From: Arthrobacter pascens
GTDB lineage: Bacteria > Actinomycetota > Actinomycetes > Actinomycetales > Micrococcaceae
Direction: 5' to 3'
DNA length: 64,000 nt
Assembly (NCBI RefSeq): GCF_030816475.1
Contig: NZ_JAUSXF010000001.1
Span: 930,001 to 994,000, forward strand
Positions 1 through 8,064 of the stretch are shown in pieces (the stretch's first letter is position 1; each line of letters starts with the position of its first letter). The notes beneath the pieces were generated by a model. The model saw nothing but the letters and a program-made list of their open reading frames with translations. It ran no database searches and was not told where the DNA came from. The translations under genes and the position numbers were made by a program.

Positions 1-414
1 GGCGGCGCGGCAGGCCTCGTCAACAATCTCGATCCGCTCGGCCGAGGGAATTTCGGCACCCCGGAAACTGCGGCTCGCCTTCCCGACGATGGTTCCCCTC
101 AGGTCCGCGACGGCCGCGGTGGTAGTGCCGGCTCCGATGTCGATGCCCAGCACAAAACCTGCCCGGGAATTCAGTTCAAAGCGGCGGGCAGGCCGGCCCT
201 TCTGGGAAGCTCCTTCGCGGAAGGACTCCAGTTCACTGATCCATCCCCGGCGCAGCAGGTCCTCGCAGACGGCGATCACCGACGCGCGGGTCAGGCCCGT
301 CCACGCCATCAGGTCAGTCCCCGTGGCAACATCCGTGGTGCGGAGGAACGCCAGGACAGCGTGCGCGTTCACCCGGCGGAGCAGTTGCGGGGTCGCCGCG
401 CCGGCTTCCATCAT
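1..414 (-). CDS. ROK family transcriptional regulator (N-terminal part, cut by window edge)
   Basis: This is the first 138 codons of a protein that continues beyond the window. An N-terminal winged helix-turn-helix (about residues 8-60, including LLRRVNAHAVLAFLR and TRASVIAVCEDLLRRG) is followed by the start of a ROK sugar-kinase-like domain with the phosphate-binding motif GIDIGAGTT. ROK regulators of this build usually repress sugar-use genes and respond to a sugar or sugar phosphate. The gene is divergent from the alpha-glucosidase, so that gene is its probable target together with itself. Two adjacent ATG codons (414 and 411) could each be the start. Family assignment is secure; the ligand is unknown. 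Confidence 0.85.
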   Translation of the reverse strand, partial: MMEAGAATPQLLRRVNAHAVLAFLRTTDVATGTDLMAWTGLTRASVIAVCEDLLRRGWISELESFREGASQKGRPARRFELNSRAGFVLGIDIGAGTTTAAVADLRGTIVGKASRSFRGAEIPSAERIEIVDEACRAA

Positions 415-420
415 GTGTCC

Positions 421-449
421 TTGACCTCCAGATTGTCCTGTCCGATAAT
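421..449 (+). promoter_or_regulatory. Sigma-70-type promoter of the alpha-glucosidase gene
   Basis: TTGACC (421-426) and GATAAT (444-449) are separated by exactly 17 bases, close to the housekeeping consensus. It faces the alpha-glucosidase gene and begins just upstream of the divergent ROK gene start. The expected transcription start is near 456. Confidence 0.7.
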
Positions 450-464
450 AATTCAGTGAGTATA

Positions 465-481
465 TTTAGATTCTATCTAAA
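465..481. promoter_or_regulatory. Perfect palindrome, candidate ROK operator
   Basis: TTTAGAT, three bases, ATCTAAA: a perfect 7-bp inverted repeat lying about 10-25 bases downstream of the predicted transcription start. It is AT-rich in a GC-rich genome. Placement between a ROK regulator and its presumed target suggests a repressor roadblock site; this is an inference from position. Confidence 0.55.
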
Positions 482-612
482 TGCCTGCACTATCTGAATA
501 CCTGGAGAAACCGCACCCCTCAATGGGTGCCACGTGTACCGAACGCGTTGCTGGCCCAACAGCAGCCCTCGGAAAGCCAACAGACCACCCCGAGACCTCA
601 AAGGATCATCCC

Positions 613-2334
613 TTGTCCACCACTGCCACATCGGCAACCCTGTCCGCTTCCGACCGCCTGGCCGATCCCAACTGGTGGCGCCAGGCCGCGGTCTACCAGA
701 TCTACCCCCGCAGCTTCTCCGACTCCAATGGCGACGGGCTGGGTGATATCAAGGGCATCACGGCCAAGGTCCCGTACCTGAAATCGCTGGGGATCGACGC
801 CGTCTGGCTGAGCCCGTTCTACCCCTCGGCCCTCGCTGACGGCGGCTACGACGTGGATGACTACCGCGACGTGGACCCTAAGCTGGGTACCCTGGCAGAC
901 TTCGACGAGATGGCCGCCGCCATGCATGCCGCCGGGATCAAGCTGATCGCCGACATCGTCCCCAACCACTCCTCGGACCGGCACGCCTGGTTCCGGGAGG
1001 CCCTGGCGTCGCCGAAGGGCTCCGCTGCCCGGGACCGCTACATCTTCCGCGACGGCAAGGGCCAGGACGGCGAGCTCCCGCCGTCGGACTGGGATTCAGT
1101 GTTTGGCGGTCCCGCCTGGGAGCGCATCACCGAACCGGACGGAACGCCCGGCCAGTGGTATATGCATATCTTCGCGAAGGAGCAGCCGGACCTGAACTGG
1201 GCCAACCGTGAAGTCCGTGACGACTTCCTCAAGACCCTGCGCTTCTGGTCCGACCGCGGCGTTGACGGTTTCCGCGTGGACGTGGCTCATGCCCTGGCCA
1301 AGGACCTCAACGAGCCGCTCCTGTCCAAGTTGGAACTGAGCCGGGACGGACAACTCGTGGACGGGTTTGACGACGGCTCCCACCCGTTCTGGGACCGGGA
1401 CGAGGTCCATGAGATCTTCGCCGAGTGGCGCGCCGTCTTCAACGAGTACAACCCGCCGCGCACCGCCGTCGCCGAAGCCTGGGTACATCCCACCCGGCGG
1501 GCACGGTATGCGAGCCCCGGGGGCCTGGGCCAGGCATTCAACTTCGACCTCCTGCAGGCGGACTTCGACGCCGCGGAGTTCCACGAAATCATTGCCCGCA
1601 ACCTGGCGGAGGCCAAGGCAACGGGTGCGTCCTCCACCTGGGTCTTCTCCAACCACGACGTCGTCCGTCACGCCACCCGCTACGGCCTGCCGAAGACCTC
1701 CCAAGGCAATAAGCACGCCAAGGGCCAGGACGGCAAGGACTGGCTGCTGGCCGGCGGTCCGCGGGAAGAACTGGACGTGGAACTCGGCGAACGCCGCGCC
1801 CGCGCCGCCACCCTGCTGATGCTCGCGTTGCCCGGTTCGGCCTACCTGTACCAGGGCGAGGAACTGGGCCTGCAGGAAGTGGCTGAGATCCCGGAGGCCG
1901 AGCGCCAGGACCCGTCATTCTTCCGCAACAAAGGTGTCGAAGTGGGCCGGGACGGCTGCCGCGTGCCGCTGCCCTGGAAGGTTGAGGGAACCTCTTTCGG
2001 CTTTGGCGACGGCGGGGCGCACCTGCCGCAGCCGGACTGGTTCAGCACCTACGCGGTGGAGGCCCAGGACGGGACCGAAGGCTCGACGCTTGAGCTGTAC
2101 CGGACGGCGCTGAAGCTGCGCCGCGAACTGCAGGCGCGCGAGGAACTGGAATGGATCGAGACCGGCAACCCTGAGGTCCTGCATTTCAACCGCCCCGGCG
2201 GCTGGCAGTCGGTGACCAACTTCGGGGACACCGCCGTCGACCTCCCCGCGGGAATGGTCCTGGTCATCAGCGCACGGCTGGAAGACGGCAAGCTGCCGGC
2301 GAATAGCACCGCATGGCTTCGCGGGACCGCGTGA
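613..2334 (+). CDS. Alpha-glucosidase, glycoside hydrolase family 13
   Basis: A 573-aa cytoplasmic enzyme expected to hydrolyse alpha-1,4/1,6-linked glucosides such as maltose or isomaltose oligosaccharides. The N-terminal motif WWRQAAVYQIYPRSF is typical of GH13 oligo-glucosidases. The catalytic residues are visible: nucleophile Asp223 (GFRVDVA), acid/base Glu288 (AVAEAW) and Asp349 (SNHD). The TTG at 613 is chosen because AAAGGA lies 8 bases upstream and family similarity begins shortly after; the in-frame ATG at 481 sits inside the operator palindrome. There is no signal peptide. The divergent ROK gene and the operator suggest sugar induction. Exact substrate is not determinable. Confidence 0.88.
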   Translation: MSTTATSATLSASDRLADPNWWRQAAVYQIYPRSFSDSNGDGLGDIKGITAKVPYLKSLGIDAVWLSPFYPSALADGGYDVDDYRDVDPKLGTLADFDEMAAAMHAAGIKLIADIVPNHSSDRHAWFREALASPKGSAARDRYIFRDGKGQDGELPPSDWDSVFGGPAWERITEPDGTPGQWYMHIFAKEQPDLNWANREVRDDFLKTLRFWSDRGVDGFRVDVAHALAKDLNEPLLSKLELSRDGQLVDGFDDGSHPFWDRDEVHEIFAEWRAVFNEYNPPRTAVAEAWVHPTRRARYASPGGLGQAFNFDLLQADFDAAEFHEIIARNLAEAKATGASSTWVFSNHDVVRHATRYGLPKTSQGNKHAKGQDGKDWLLAGGPREELDVELGERRARAATLLMLALPGSAYLYQGEELGLQEVAEIPEAERQDPSFFRNKGVEVGRDGCRVPLPWKVEGTSFGFGDGGAHLPQPDWFSTYAVEAQDGTEGSTLELYRTALKLRRELQAREELEWIETGNPEVLHFNRPGGWQSVTNFGDTAVDLPAGMVLVISARLEDGKLPANSTAWLRGTA

Positions 2335-2367
2335 CGGGCCGCCCCAGGGTCACAACTTTCTAAGACA

Positions 2368-2405
2368 ACAACTGCGGGTCCGGGGATGCCCGGACCCGCA
2401 GTTGT
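2368..2405. terminator. Bidirectional hairpin terminator
   Basis: Perfect 17-bp stem (2368-2384 with 2389-2405) and a 4-base loop between two convergent genes, the alpha-glucosidase and the ABC substrate-binding gene. The T tract is poor on both sides, as is common in high-GC actinobacteria. Confidence 0.8.
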
Positions 2406-2433
2406 CCCGCTGCAGCCTGTTCGAGGGATCTTC

Positions 2434-3456
2434 CTACGGATTGACCAGGCCGTTGAACTCGTTGGTGTAGAGCTTCTTGGGATCGATCGGGTCCGTGATG
2501 ATCCCGGTGTCCTGCAGCCATTTTTCCCACCGGGTGAAGTCCTCGTCCTTGATCTCGCCCTTGGACGGGACTCCGACGCTTTTCCAGTACTGCAGAGCAG
2601 CCGGGTCTTCGTTGCGGCCGCGCTCCTTGAGGATCTTGGTGAAGCGGGCGATCACTTCCTCGCGGGGCGTGTTCCGTTCCCACTCGATGGCCCTGGCGAC
2701 CCCCGTGGTGAAGGTCTTCGTGGTGTTGGGGTTCTTGGCGATGAAGTCGTCGCGGAGGACGTACGGGCCGCCAGCGAAAGTTCCGAACAGCGAGTAGTCG
2801 TTGAAGATCGAACGAAGGCCGCCCGCTGCCACAGCTTTGTCCTGCAGGACGCCGCCGAGGGAACCGGCATCCACCTGGCCGCGCCGGATCGCCTCCTCGG
2901 TGTCGTTGGGCGGGACCACAACCAGCTGGACCTGCTTGATTTCGTCCGCGCTCAGTCCGTTCTGCTGGAGATAGCTGTTGATCACGGCATCGGAGTGGGC
3001 CCCGAGCGTGTTCACGGCGATCTTCTTGCCGATGAAGTCCCGCGCTGTCTTGATCGGGCTATCCGCTTTGACGTAGAAGCCGTTGAAGGTCTTATCGTCC
3101 TCGCCGTAGTAGTTGATGACGGCCTTGACAGGGGCACCGGCCTGCACCAGCTTCACCACGGCTCCGGCAAACGCTCCGCCAAAGTCTGTCTGCCCGGTGG
3201 CAACTGACTGGATATCCTGCGGGCCGCTGATGGTGTTGCCCACCCAGTCCAGCTTCACGTCGCCGAAGTATCCAAGGTCCTGGGCAAGCTCCGGAAGGGT
3301 TACCTGGTTGGCCCAGCCCTGGTAACGGAGTTCCTTCACCTCCGTGGCGGATCCTTGGCCGCCCTCACCACCGGCGGCTGTTCCGCCGCAGCCTGAGACC
3401 GTCAACGAAAGGACGACGGCGGCCGTGAGGCTAATGAGGGGAACGCGCAGTTTCAT
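2434..3456 (-). CDS. ABC transporter substrate-binding lipoprotein, SsuA/TauA (NMT1-like) type
   Basis: A 340-aa extracytoplasmic solute-binding protein. A lipoprotein signal peptide is seen: positive start MKLR, hydrophobic core, lipobox LTVSGC, then a Gly-rich linker. The body resembles proteins of the sulfonate, taurine, nitrate or pyrimidine-precursor uptake family (GYFGDVKLDWVG; AVNTLGAHSDAVINSYL). The start ATG at 3456 is chosen because the signal peptide begins there; a longer upstream frame has no such features. No permease or ATPase gene lies on either side, so in this window the protein is an orphan receptor. The substrate is unknown. Confidence 0.82.
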   Translation of the reverse strand: MKLRVPLISLTAAVVLSLTVSGCGGTAAGGEGGQGSATEVKELRYQGWANQVTLPELAQDLGYFGDVKLDWVGNTISGPQDIQSVATGQTDFGGAFAGAVVKLVQAGAPVKAVINYYGEDDKTFNGFYVKADSPIKTARDFIGKKIAVNTLGAHSDAVINSYLQQNGLSADEIKQVQLVVVPPNDTEEAIRRGQVDAGSLGGVLQDKAVAAGGLRSIFNDYSLFGTFAGGPYVLRDDFIAKNPNTTKTFTTGVARAIEWERNTPREEVIARFTKILKERGRNEDPAALQYWKSVGVPSKGEIKDEDFTRWEKWLQDTGIITDPIDPKKLYTNEFNGLVNP

Positions 3457-3791
3457 GGGAGGTTCTTTCCGTGGGTCGGTTTCTCTTTGGTCTTGTCCGG
3501 ATCGGCAGGACGTTGGAATCGATGTAAGCGCATCCGCCGGGTCACCCAAAAGCCGCAGGGTAACCCTGGGAAACGGCAGGAAACGGGAAGACACCGTAAG
3601 AAACAGCACGCAATTCCGGGTCATGGTGCTTCACGCAGCCTCAGCGGGTTCCGGGCTGCGGCGCATGAAGAGATGCGTCCTTACCGGCGTGACATCCCCG
3701 CGGCCAGTCACATCCGATTTTGTTCGTATTGGTCCTCACATGAAGGGACATTTCTTCGCCTTGGCGCGTGCCGGGCAGATACGGTAGATGT
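3457..3791. other. Divergent intergenic region, promoters only
   Basis: This 335-bp gap separates the minus-strand solute-binding gene from the plus-strand lyase. It contains small imperfect inverted repeats (CGCAT/ATGCG at 3662-3677; GATG/CATC near 3521-3534) that may be regulator sites. No convincing ORF was found. Confidence 0.4.
3780..3785 (+). promoter_or_regulatory. -10 hexamer TACGGT, leaderless start
   Basis: TACGGT ends six bases before the ATG at 3792, so transcription would begin at the start codon. There is no Shine-Dalgarno sequence. Confidence 0.5.
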
Positions 3792-4655
3792 ATGACCTCT
3801 ACCGCCGCCACCGAGACAGTTCGGCCCGAACGCCATATCCCCGCAGAAATCGCCCGCTCATGGCTTCTGGTTAACGCGATGAAAACAGAGCTTTTTGACC
3901 AGTCCGCGGTCTCGCGCGCTGACTCGATCATCTTGGACATTGAAGACGCGGTGGACCCGTCGCAAAAAGAGCACGCCCGCGGCAACGTCGTGGAGTGGCT
4001 TACCCGTGGCGGGAAGGCCTGGGTGCGGATCAACGATGCCACCAGCCCGTTCTGGGCCGAGGACCTTGCCGGACTGCGTGGAACGCCCGGACTCCTCGGC
4101 GTGATGCTCGCCAAAACCGAATCCGCCGATCAGGTGACCGAGAGCTTCCACCGGATGGACGGAAAAACGCCGGTCATTCCGCTTGTCGAATCGGCCCTGG
4201 GCATCGAGGAGGCCAACAACATTGCCAAGGCCCAGGGAGCGTTCCGCCTGGCCTTCGGTTCCGGTGACTTCCGCCGTGACACCGGGATGGCAGCCACTCC
4301 CGAAGCCATGGCCTACCCCCGCGCCAAGCTCGTCGTCGCCAGCCGCGTCGGCAACCTGCCCGGCCCCATCGATGGCCCCACCGTCGGCACCAGCCACCCC
4401 ATCCTGCGCGAGCAGACCGGTATCACGGTGATGATGGGCATGACAGGCAAGCTGTGCCTGGCCATCGACCAGACCCCCGTTATCAATGAAGTCATCAGCC
4501 CCACGCCCTCAGACGTTGCGTGGGCCACGGACTTCATGGCCGACTTCGAAGCCAACGGCCGCGTCATCCGCGATGGCTCCGACCTTCCCCGGCTGGGCCG
4601 TGCCGAGAAGATCATGAAGCTCGCGGTAGCCTTTGGCGTGCAGCCGGCGCTGTAG
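3792..4655 (+). CDS. HpcH/HpaI aldolase / citrate lyase beta-like (CoA ester lyase)
   Basis: A 287-aa TIM-barrel lyase of the CitE family, which cleaves or condenses short acyl-CoA esters such as malyl- or citramalyl-CoA. Visible family signatures are SRADSIILDIEDAVDP near residue 43, the metal-site glutamate segment PLVESALGIEEA and FGSGDFRRDTG. It stands alone, without citrate lyase alpha or gamma subunits, so it is a stand-alone CitE-like enzyme and not part of a citrate lyase complex. The start is set by a -10 hexamer six bases upstream. Substrate is not predictable from sequence alone. Confidence 0.82.
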   Translation: MTSTAATETVRPERHIPAEIARSWLLVNAMKTELFDQSAVSRADSIILDIEDAVDPSQKEHARGNVVEWLTRGGKAWVRINDATSPFWAEDLAGLRGTPGLLGVMLAKTESADQVTESFHRMDGKTPVIPLVESALGIEEANNIAKAQGAFRLAFGSGDFRRDTGMAATPEAMAYPRAKLVVASRVGNLPGPIDGPTVGTSHPILREQTGITVMMGMTGKLCLAIDQTPVINEVISPTPSDVAWATDFMADFEANGRVIRDGSDLPRLGRAEKIMKLAVAFGVQPAL

Positions 4656-4692
4656 CCCCCACCGTATTTTTCAGAGCACCACAGGAGACCCC

Positions 4693-5634
4693 GTGACCGG
4701 TACCCGCTATCTGGTCCACGGGGTCTTTTGGGATGGTCAGCCGGCTCCCGGCAGAGGGCACGACGGCGGCGCCCCGGTGATGCGCCTTCAGTCACCGTCC
4801 GGGGACTTCCTTCAGCTCAGTCTCCAGCCCGGTGCCCGGCTCGGCTTCCAGATCGTCGAACAGTTCAGATCCTGTCTGGGGCACCTTCGCGTCCAGTCAT
4901 CAGTTCGGCGGGACCACATCCTCTGCTCAACAGGCGCCCCGGCGGCCAGGGGCAAGCAGTGCGAGCGCTGCTTCATGCTTGACGAGTCACGGCTGATCCA
5001 TGACTTTCACCGCGGCGGCCGCGTCCCCCCGGGGCTGCTGGACTACCTGATGCAGGAACACTGGCTGTATGTTGCCACTTTTGCCGGCGGCAGCACGAAG
5101 GTGGGAACTGCCTCCGGGCCGCGGAAATGGAACCGGCTCGCGGAGCAGGGAGCTGTGGTGGCCAGGTACGTGGCCCGGGCGCAGGACGGGCGCGTGGTGC
5201 GGATCCTGGAGGATCTGGTGACCGCAGAAGCCGGACTGACCCAGCAGGTGCGGTCTGCTGCCAAAACGGAAGCGCTGCTCCAGCCCCTCGGAGAAGCGGA
5301 ACTGGATGCCCTCAATGCCGGCCATGCCGGATCGGTCCGCGGACTCCTGGCGCGCACCGCCGTCGAAGGCTTCACGGTCGCCGACGAGCAATGGATCCGC
5401 CCCGAACAGACGTCAACCCTGTACAGTCCCGCAGCCCGCCACGCCTACCCCCATCCGTTGGATAACGGGCGGCACGGCTTCGATATTGCCGCTCTGAGCG
5501 GGACCAACGCCCTTGCCCGGCTGGACGGAACCGATGCTGCATTCGTGGTGAACCTGGGCCACTTGGCGGCCCGCACCATTGTCCTGGGTGACTTCGCCTC
5601 ACCGGTGCCCGCCGTGCAGGAGTCACTGTTCTAA
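4693..5634 (+). CDS. DUF2797 family protein
   Basis: A 313-aa soluble protein of unknown function. The GTG at 4693 is chosen because AGGAG stands 5 bases upstream; the longer upstream frame enters the preceding gene. Four cysteines (61, 78, 90, 93, ending CERC) look like a zinc site. A middle segment, WLYVATFAGGSTKVGTA followed by RKWNRLAEQGA, recalls GIY-YIG-like nuclease cores (inference, weak). It begins 37 bases after the lyase gene and could be co-transcribed with it. No neighbour gives a functional clue. Confidence 0.7.
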   Translation: MTGTRYLVHGVFWDGQPAPGRGHDGGAPVMRLQSPSGDFLQLSLQPGARLGFQIVEQFRSCLGHLRVQSSVRRDHILCSTGAPAARGKQCERCFMLDESRLIHDFHRGGRVPPGLLDYLMQEHWLYVATFAGGSTKVGTASGPRKWNRLAEQGAVVARYVARAQDGRVVRILEDLVTAEAGLTQQVRSAAKTEALLQPLGEAELDALNAGHAGSVRGLLARTAVEGFTVADEQWIRPEQTSTLYSPAARHAYPHPLDNGRHGFDIAALSGTNALARLDGTDAAFVVNLGHLAARTIVLGDFASPVPAVQESLF

Positions 5635-5644
5635 ACAGGCTCGG

Positions 5645-5650
5645 TAGACT
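5645..5650 (+). promoter_or_regulatory. -10 hexamer TAGACT, leaderless start
   Basis: TAGACT ends six bases before the GTG at 5657; no ribosome-binding site is present. Confidence 0.5.
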
Positions 5651-5656
5651 GTCACG

Positions 5657-5881
5657 GTGCTGAACGAATTCTGGGCCACCGCGCCCACCGCCTATAAAGT
5701 CCTGGTTTTCACCGCCATGGGGCTCATCGCCGTCGGCATCGTCCTGAACCTCGTCGGGAACATCAGCGGCAACCAGGGACTGGCCACCGCCTCCCTACCG
5801 GTGATCGGGCTGGGCCTGCTTCTGCACGTCGCCGGAATTGTGGTCCGCGGCCAGGCCATCCGGAAAAGCTACAAGCGGTAG
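5657..5881 (+). CDS. Small two-helix membrane protein (possibly DUF3188-like)
   Basis: A 74-aa protein with two hydrophobic helices (about residues 14-35 and 44-63) and a basic C-terminus (RKSYKR). Its start is supported by the TAGACT hexamer at leaderless distance. The 3' end overlaps the convergent SulP gene by 13 bases. The sequence resembles short actinobacterial membrane proteins of unknown role; the DUF3188 label is from memory and tentative. Confidence 0.65.
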   Translation: MLNEFWATAPTAYKVLVFTAMGLIAVGIVLNLVGNISGNQGLATASLPVIGLGLLLHVAGIVVRGQAIRKSYKR

Positions 5882-7542
5882 GCCGCATTCCGGCGGACGT
5901 GGCTGCGCGCATGCTCCACTGCCGCTGCCAGTTCCACGAACAGATGCTTATGGTGCCGCAACGAGCGGATCACTCCAACGTTCGTCACCAGGGTCAGATG
6001 GTCGGGCCGGACTCCCTTGAGCAGGACCGTGATGCCGCGCAGCTCCAAGGCGCAAATGACCTCCACCAGTGCGTGGGCGCCAGTGGCATCGAGCATCCGC
6101 AGCTGCGAGAGCCGGATGATGGCCACTTGGACGTCCTTCACCTGGCTGATCTCTTGGAGGATGCGCTCCGCGGCGCCAAAGAACATGGCACCGTCCAGCC
6201 GGAAGACCGCAATATGCTCATCACCTTCAGTGCGGGGGCCGGAGATCTCTTCTCGCTGAACACTGCTGAGCGAAGCGAATTTGCGCAAGGTGAAGAGCGC
6301 CGCCGCGGCCAGTCCAATCTGGATTGCGACGATCAGGTCGAAGGCGACGGTAATGATTGCCGTAAGGACAAAGACCGCCGCGTCCGACCGCGTTGAGCGA
6401 AGGATTGCGGCCACGGTCCGCCGCGACACCATCCGGGTGGCGGTGACCATCAGGACACCGCCCAGGGCGGCCAGCGGAACGCGGCTGACCATCCCCGACG
6501 CCAGATAAACAATACCCAAAAGCACGACGGCGTGGACGGCGGCTGCCATCCTGGTTTTGGCTCCTGAGCGAACGTTAACGGCAGTCCGCGCGATGGCGCC
6601 GGTGGCGGGCATGCCACCAAACAAGCCCGCAGCGACCGACGCCAGGCCCTGGCCGGTCAGTTCCCGGTCCGGACTGTAGGCCCCGCTTGGTGCACCGTCC
6701 GGACCGGTCATGCCGGCGGCCACCCGGGCTGAGAGCAGGGATTCGATTGCCGCGAGGAAGGCGATGGCCACAGCCGGCATGGCCAGGCTGCCCAGTGTGC
6801 TTGGATCGATGACGGGAACCGAAGGGCTTGGAAGGGAATCCGGCAGCGGGCCGATCCGCGGGATGTCCAGCTGCAGGAGTTCAGCGGCCACCGTTGCCAG
6901 GAGCACCGCGAGCAGGCTCGCCGGAAGGGCGCGGAACAGCTTCTGTACCAGGAGCATCACGATGGCCACCCCCACCACGAGCGCGAGCGTCAGCAGGACC
7001 GTGGGTGCCACAGCACCGGACGCGGCCTCGATGGCTGCGAGGAGGGTGTTATGGCCCGGGATTCCGGCGGTGCCGGTGGCGAGCGGAACCTGCTGGAGGA
7101 AAATGATCGCCGCGATGCCCAGCGTGAATCCTTCAACCACTGGCCACGGAATGAATGCCACCGCCCGGCCCAAGCCGCTGATTCCCAGGAGGCAGACCAT
7201 CACGCCCGCCATCAGGGACAGCAAGGGGACGGTGCCGGTGCCGTGGACCGCCACCACGGGGGCAAGGACCACCACCATGGCACCCGTCGGACCGGACACC
7301 TGGACGGGCGAGCCTCCCATGACCGCCGCGACCAGCCCGGCTACGATCGCCGTGACGAGCCCGGCCGCAGCGCCCACACCGGAACTGACACCGAAGGCCA
7401 GGGCAAGGGGCAGCGCGACGATGCCCACGGTGATCCCCGCCAGCAGATCGGACCGCCAGGATCGGCGGAGGTTCGTGTAGTCGGCCCGCGACGGAAGGAA
7501 CCGGCTGAACATCCCGGATCCCGAGCGTAGGTCCTTACTCAC
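5869..7542 (-). CDS. SulP/SLC26 family anion transporter with STAS domain
   Basis: A 557-aa inner-membrane transporter for sulfate, bicarbonate or another inorganic anion. About 12-14 hydrophobic segments fill residues 30-420. The SulP signature region is visible (GLVAAVMGGSPVQVSGPTGA), and a C-terminal STAS domain (about 440-545) contains IIRLSQLRMLDATGAHAL. It starts with GTG overlapping the stop of the ArsR gene by four bases, which implies translational coupling and control by that regulator. No carbonic anhydrase or sulfate-assimilation gene is adjacent, so the anion cannot be named. Confidence 0.88.
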   Translation of the reverse strand: MSKDLRSGSGMFSRFLPSRADYTNLRRSWRSDLLAGITVGIVALPLALAFGVSSGVGAAAGLVTAIVAGLVAAVMGGSPVQVSGPTGAMVVVLAPVVAVHGTGTVPLLSLMAGVMVCLLGISGLGRAVAFIPWPVVEGFTLGIAAIIFLQQVPLATGTAGIPGHNTLLAAIEAASGAVAPTVLLTLALVVGVAIVMLLVQKLFRALPASLLAVLLATVAAELLQLDIPRIGPLPDSLPSPSVPVIDPSTLGSLAMPAVAIAFLAAIESLLSARVAAGMTGPDGAPSGAYSPDRELTGQGLASVAAGLFGGMPATGAIARTAVNVRSGAKTRMAAAVHAVVLLGIVYLASGMVSRVPLAALGGVLMVTATRMVSRRTVAAILRSTRSDAAVFVLTAIITVAFDLIVAIQIGLAAAALFTLRKFASLSSVQREEISGPRTEGDEHIAVFRLDGAMFFGAAERILQEISQVKDVQVAIIRLSQLRMLDATGAHALVEVICALELRGITVLLKGVRPDHLTLVTNVGVIRSLRHHKHLFVELAAAVEHARSHVRRNAAYRL

Positions 7543-7919
7543 GACGCTGACACCCCGGGCAGGTGCCCCGCCGGCAGCTCCTGCGCCAGCCGGAGCTGCT
7601 CGTTTGATTCAGCGAGATTGTCCAGCAGGAAGGTACGCGCGACAGCCAGCAGAGTCGCAATTCCGGGGTGCGCCAGGCGGTACGTGACGGCGTTGGCCGT
7701 CCGGACCGATGTCACCACTTTGTGCCTGCGGAGGGTGGCGAGGTGCTGGGAGAGATGGGAGGCCTCCAAGCCGGTTTCGGCAAGAAGGTTGCTGACTGCC
7801 GTGGTGTTCCCCGGTGCTGCAGCCAACAGCTCCAGGATCCGGATTCGGGCCGGGTGTGCCAGGGCCTTAAAAAGGTTGGCCTTGATCTCGTAGAGCGGAG
7901 CCTGGGCTGCGGACAACAT
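7539..7919 (-). CDS. ArsR/SmtB family regulator of the SulP operon
   Basis: A 126-aa winged-helix repressor. The helix-turn-helix core is clear (FKALAHPARIRILELL, LEASHLSQHLATLRRHKVV). The ATG at 7919 is chosen because AGGGAG lies 8 bases upstream; the longer frame to 7964 lacks a site. The protein contains no cysteine, so the classic alpha-3 metal-thiolate site of ArsR/CadC is absent. It likely controls the transporter translated from the overlapping next gene. The inducing signal is unknown, possibly an anion or a redox-independent ligand. Confidence 0.85.
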   Translation of the reverse strand: MLSAAQAPLYEIKANLFKALAHPARIRILELLAAAPGNTTAVSNLLAETGLEASHLSQHLATLRRHKVVTSVRTANAVTYRLAHPGIATLLAVARTFLLDNLAESNEQLRLAQELPAGHLPGVSAS

Positions 7920-7998
7920 AGGGAAAACTCCCTGTCGGGATAGGGGCGGCGGCCGCAACGTCACGTTCCGAGTCGCTGAAAGGCGAGTTGATGAATTG

Positions 7999-8011
7999 AT
8001 GATTCCATCAT
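7999..8011. promoter_or_regulatory. Candidate ArsR operator
   Basis: ATGAT, three bases, ATCAT: a perfect inverted repeat in an AT-rich patch 80-92 bases upstream of the ArsR start codon. ArsR-family operators are often imperfect AT-rich 12-2-12 repeats. Assignment is by position and composition only. Confidence 0.4.
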
Positions 8012-8051
8012 ATCAGTGCGATGCAAGGCCTCCCCGTGGCCGGGGTAAGGA

Positions 8052-8057
8052 TAGGCT
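8052..8057 (+). promoter_or_regulatory. -10 hexamer TAGGCT
   Basis: TAGGCT ends seven bases before the ATG at 8065. It fits a leaderless or near-leaderless transcript. Confidence 0.4.
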
Positions 8058-8064
8058 TGAACCC

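Noticed and set aside
481..612. ATG at 481 as start of the alpha-glucosidase
   Set aside because: It lies at the end of the operator palindrome without a ribosome-binding site; TTG 613 has AAAGGA and matches the family start.
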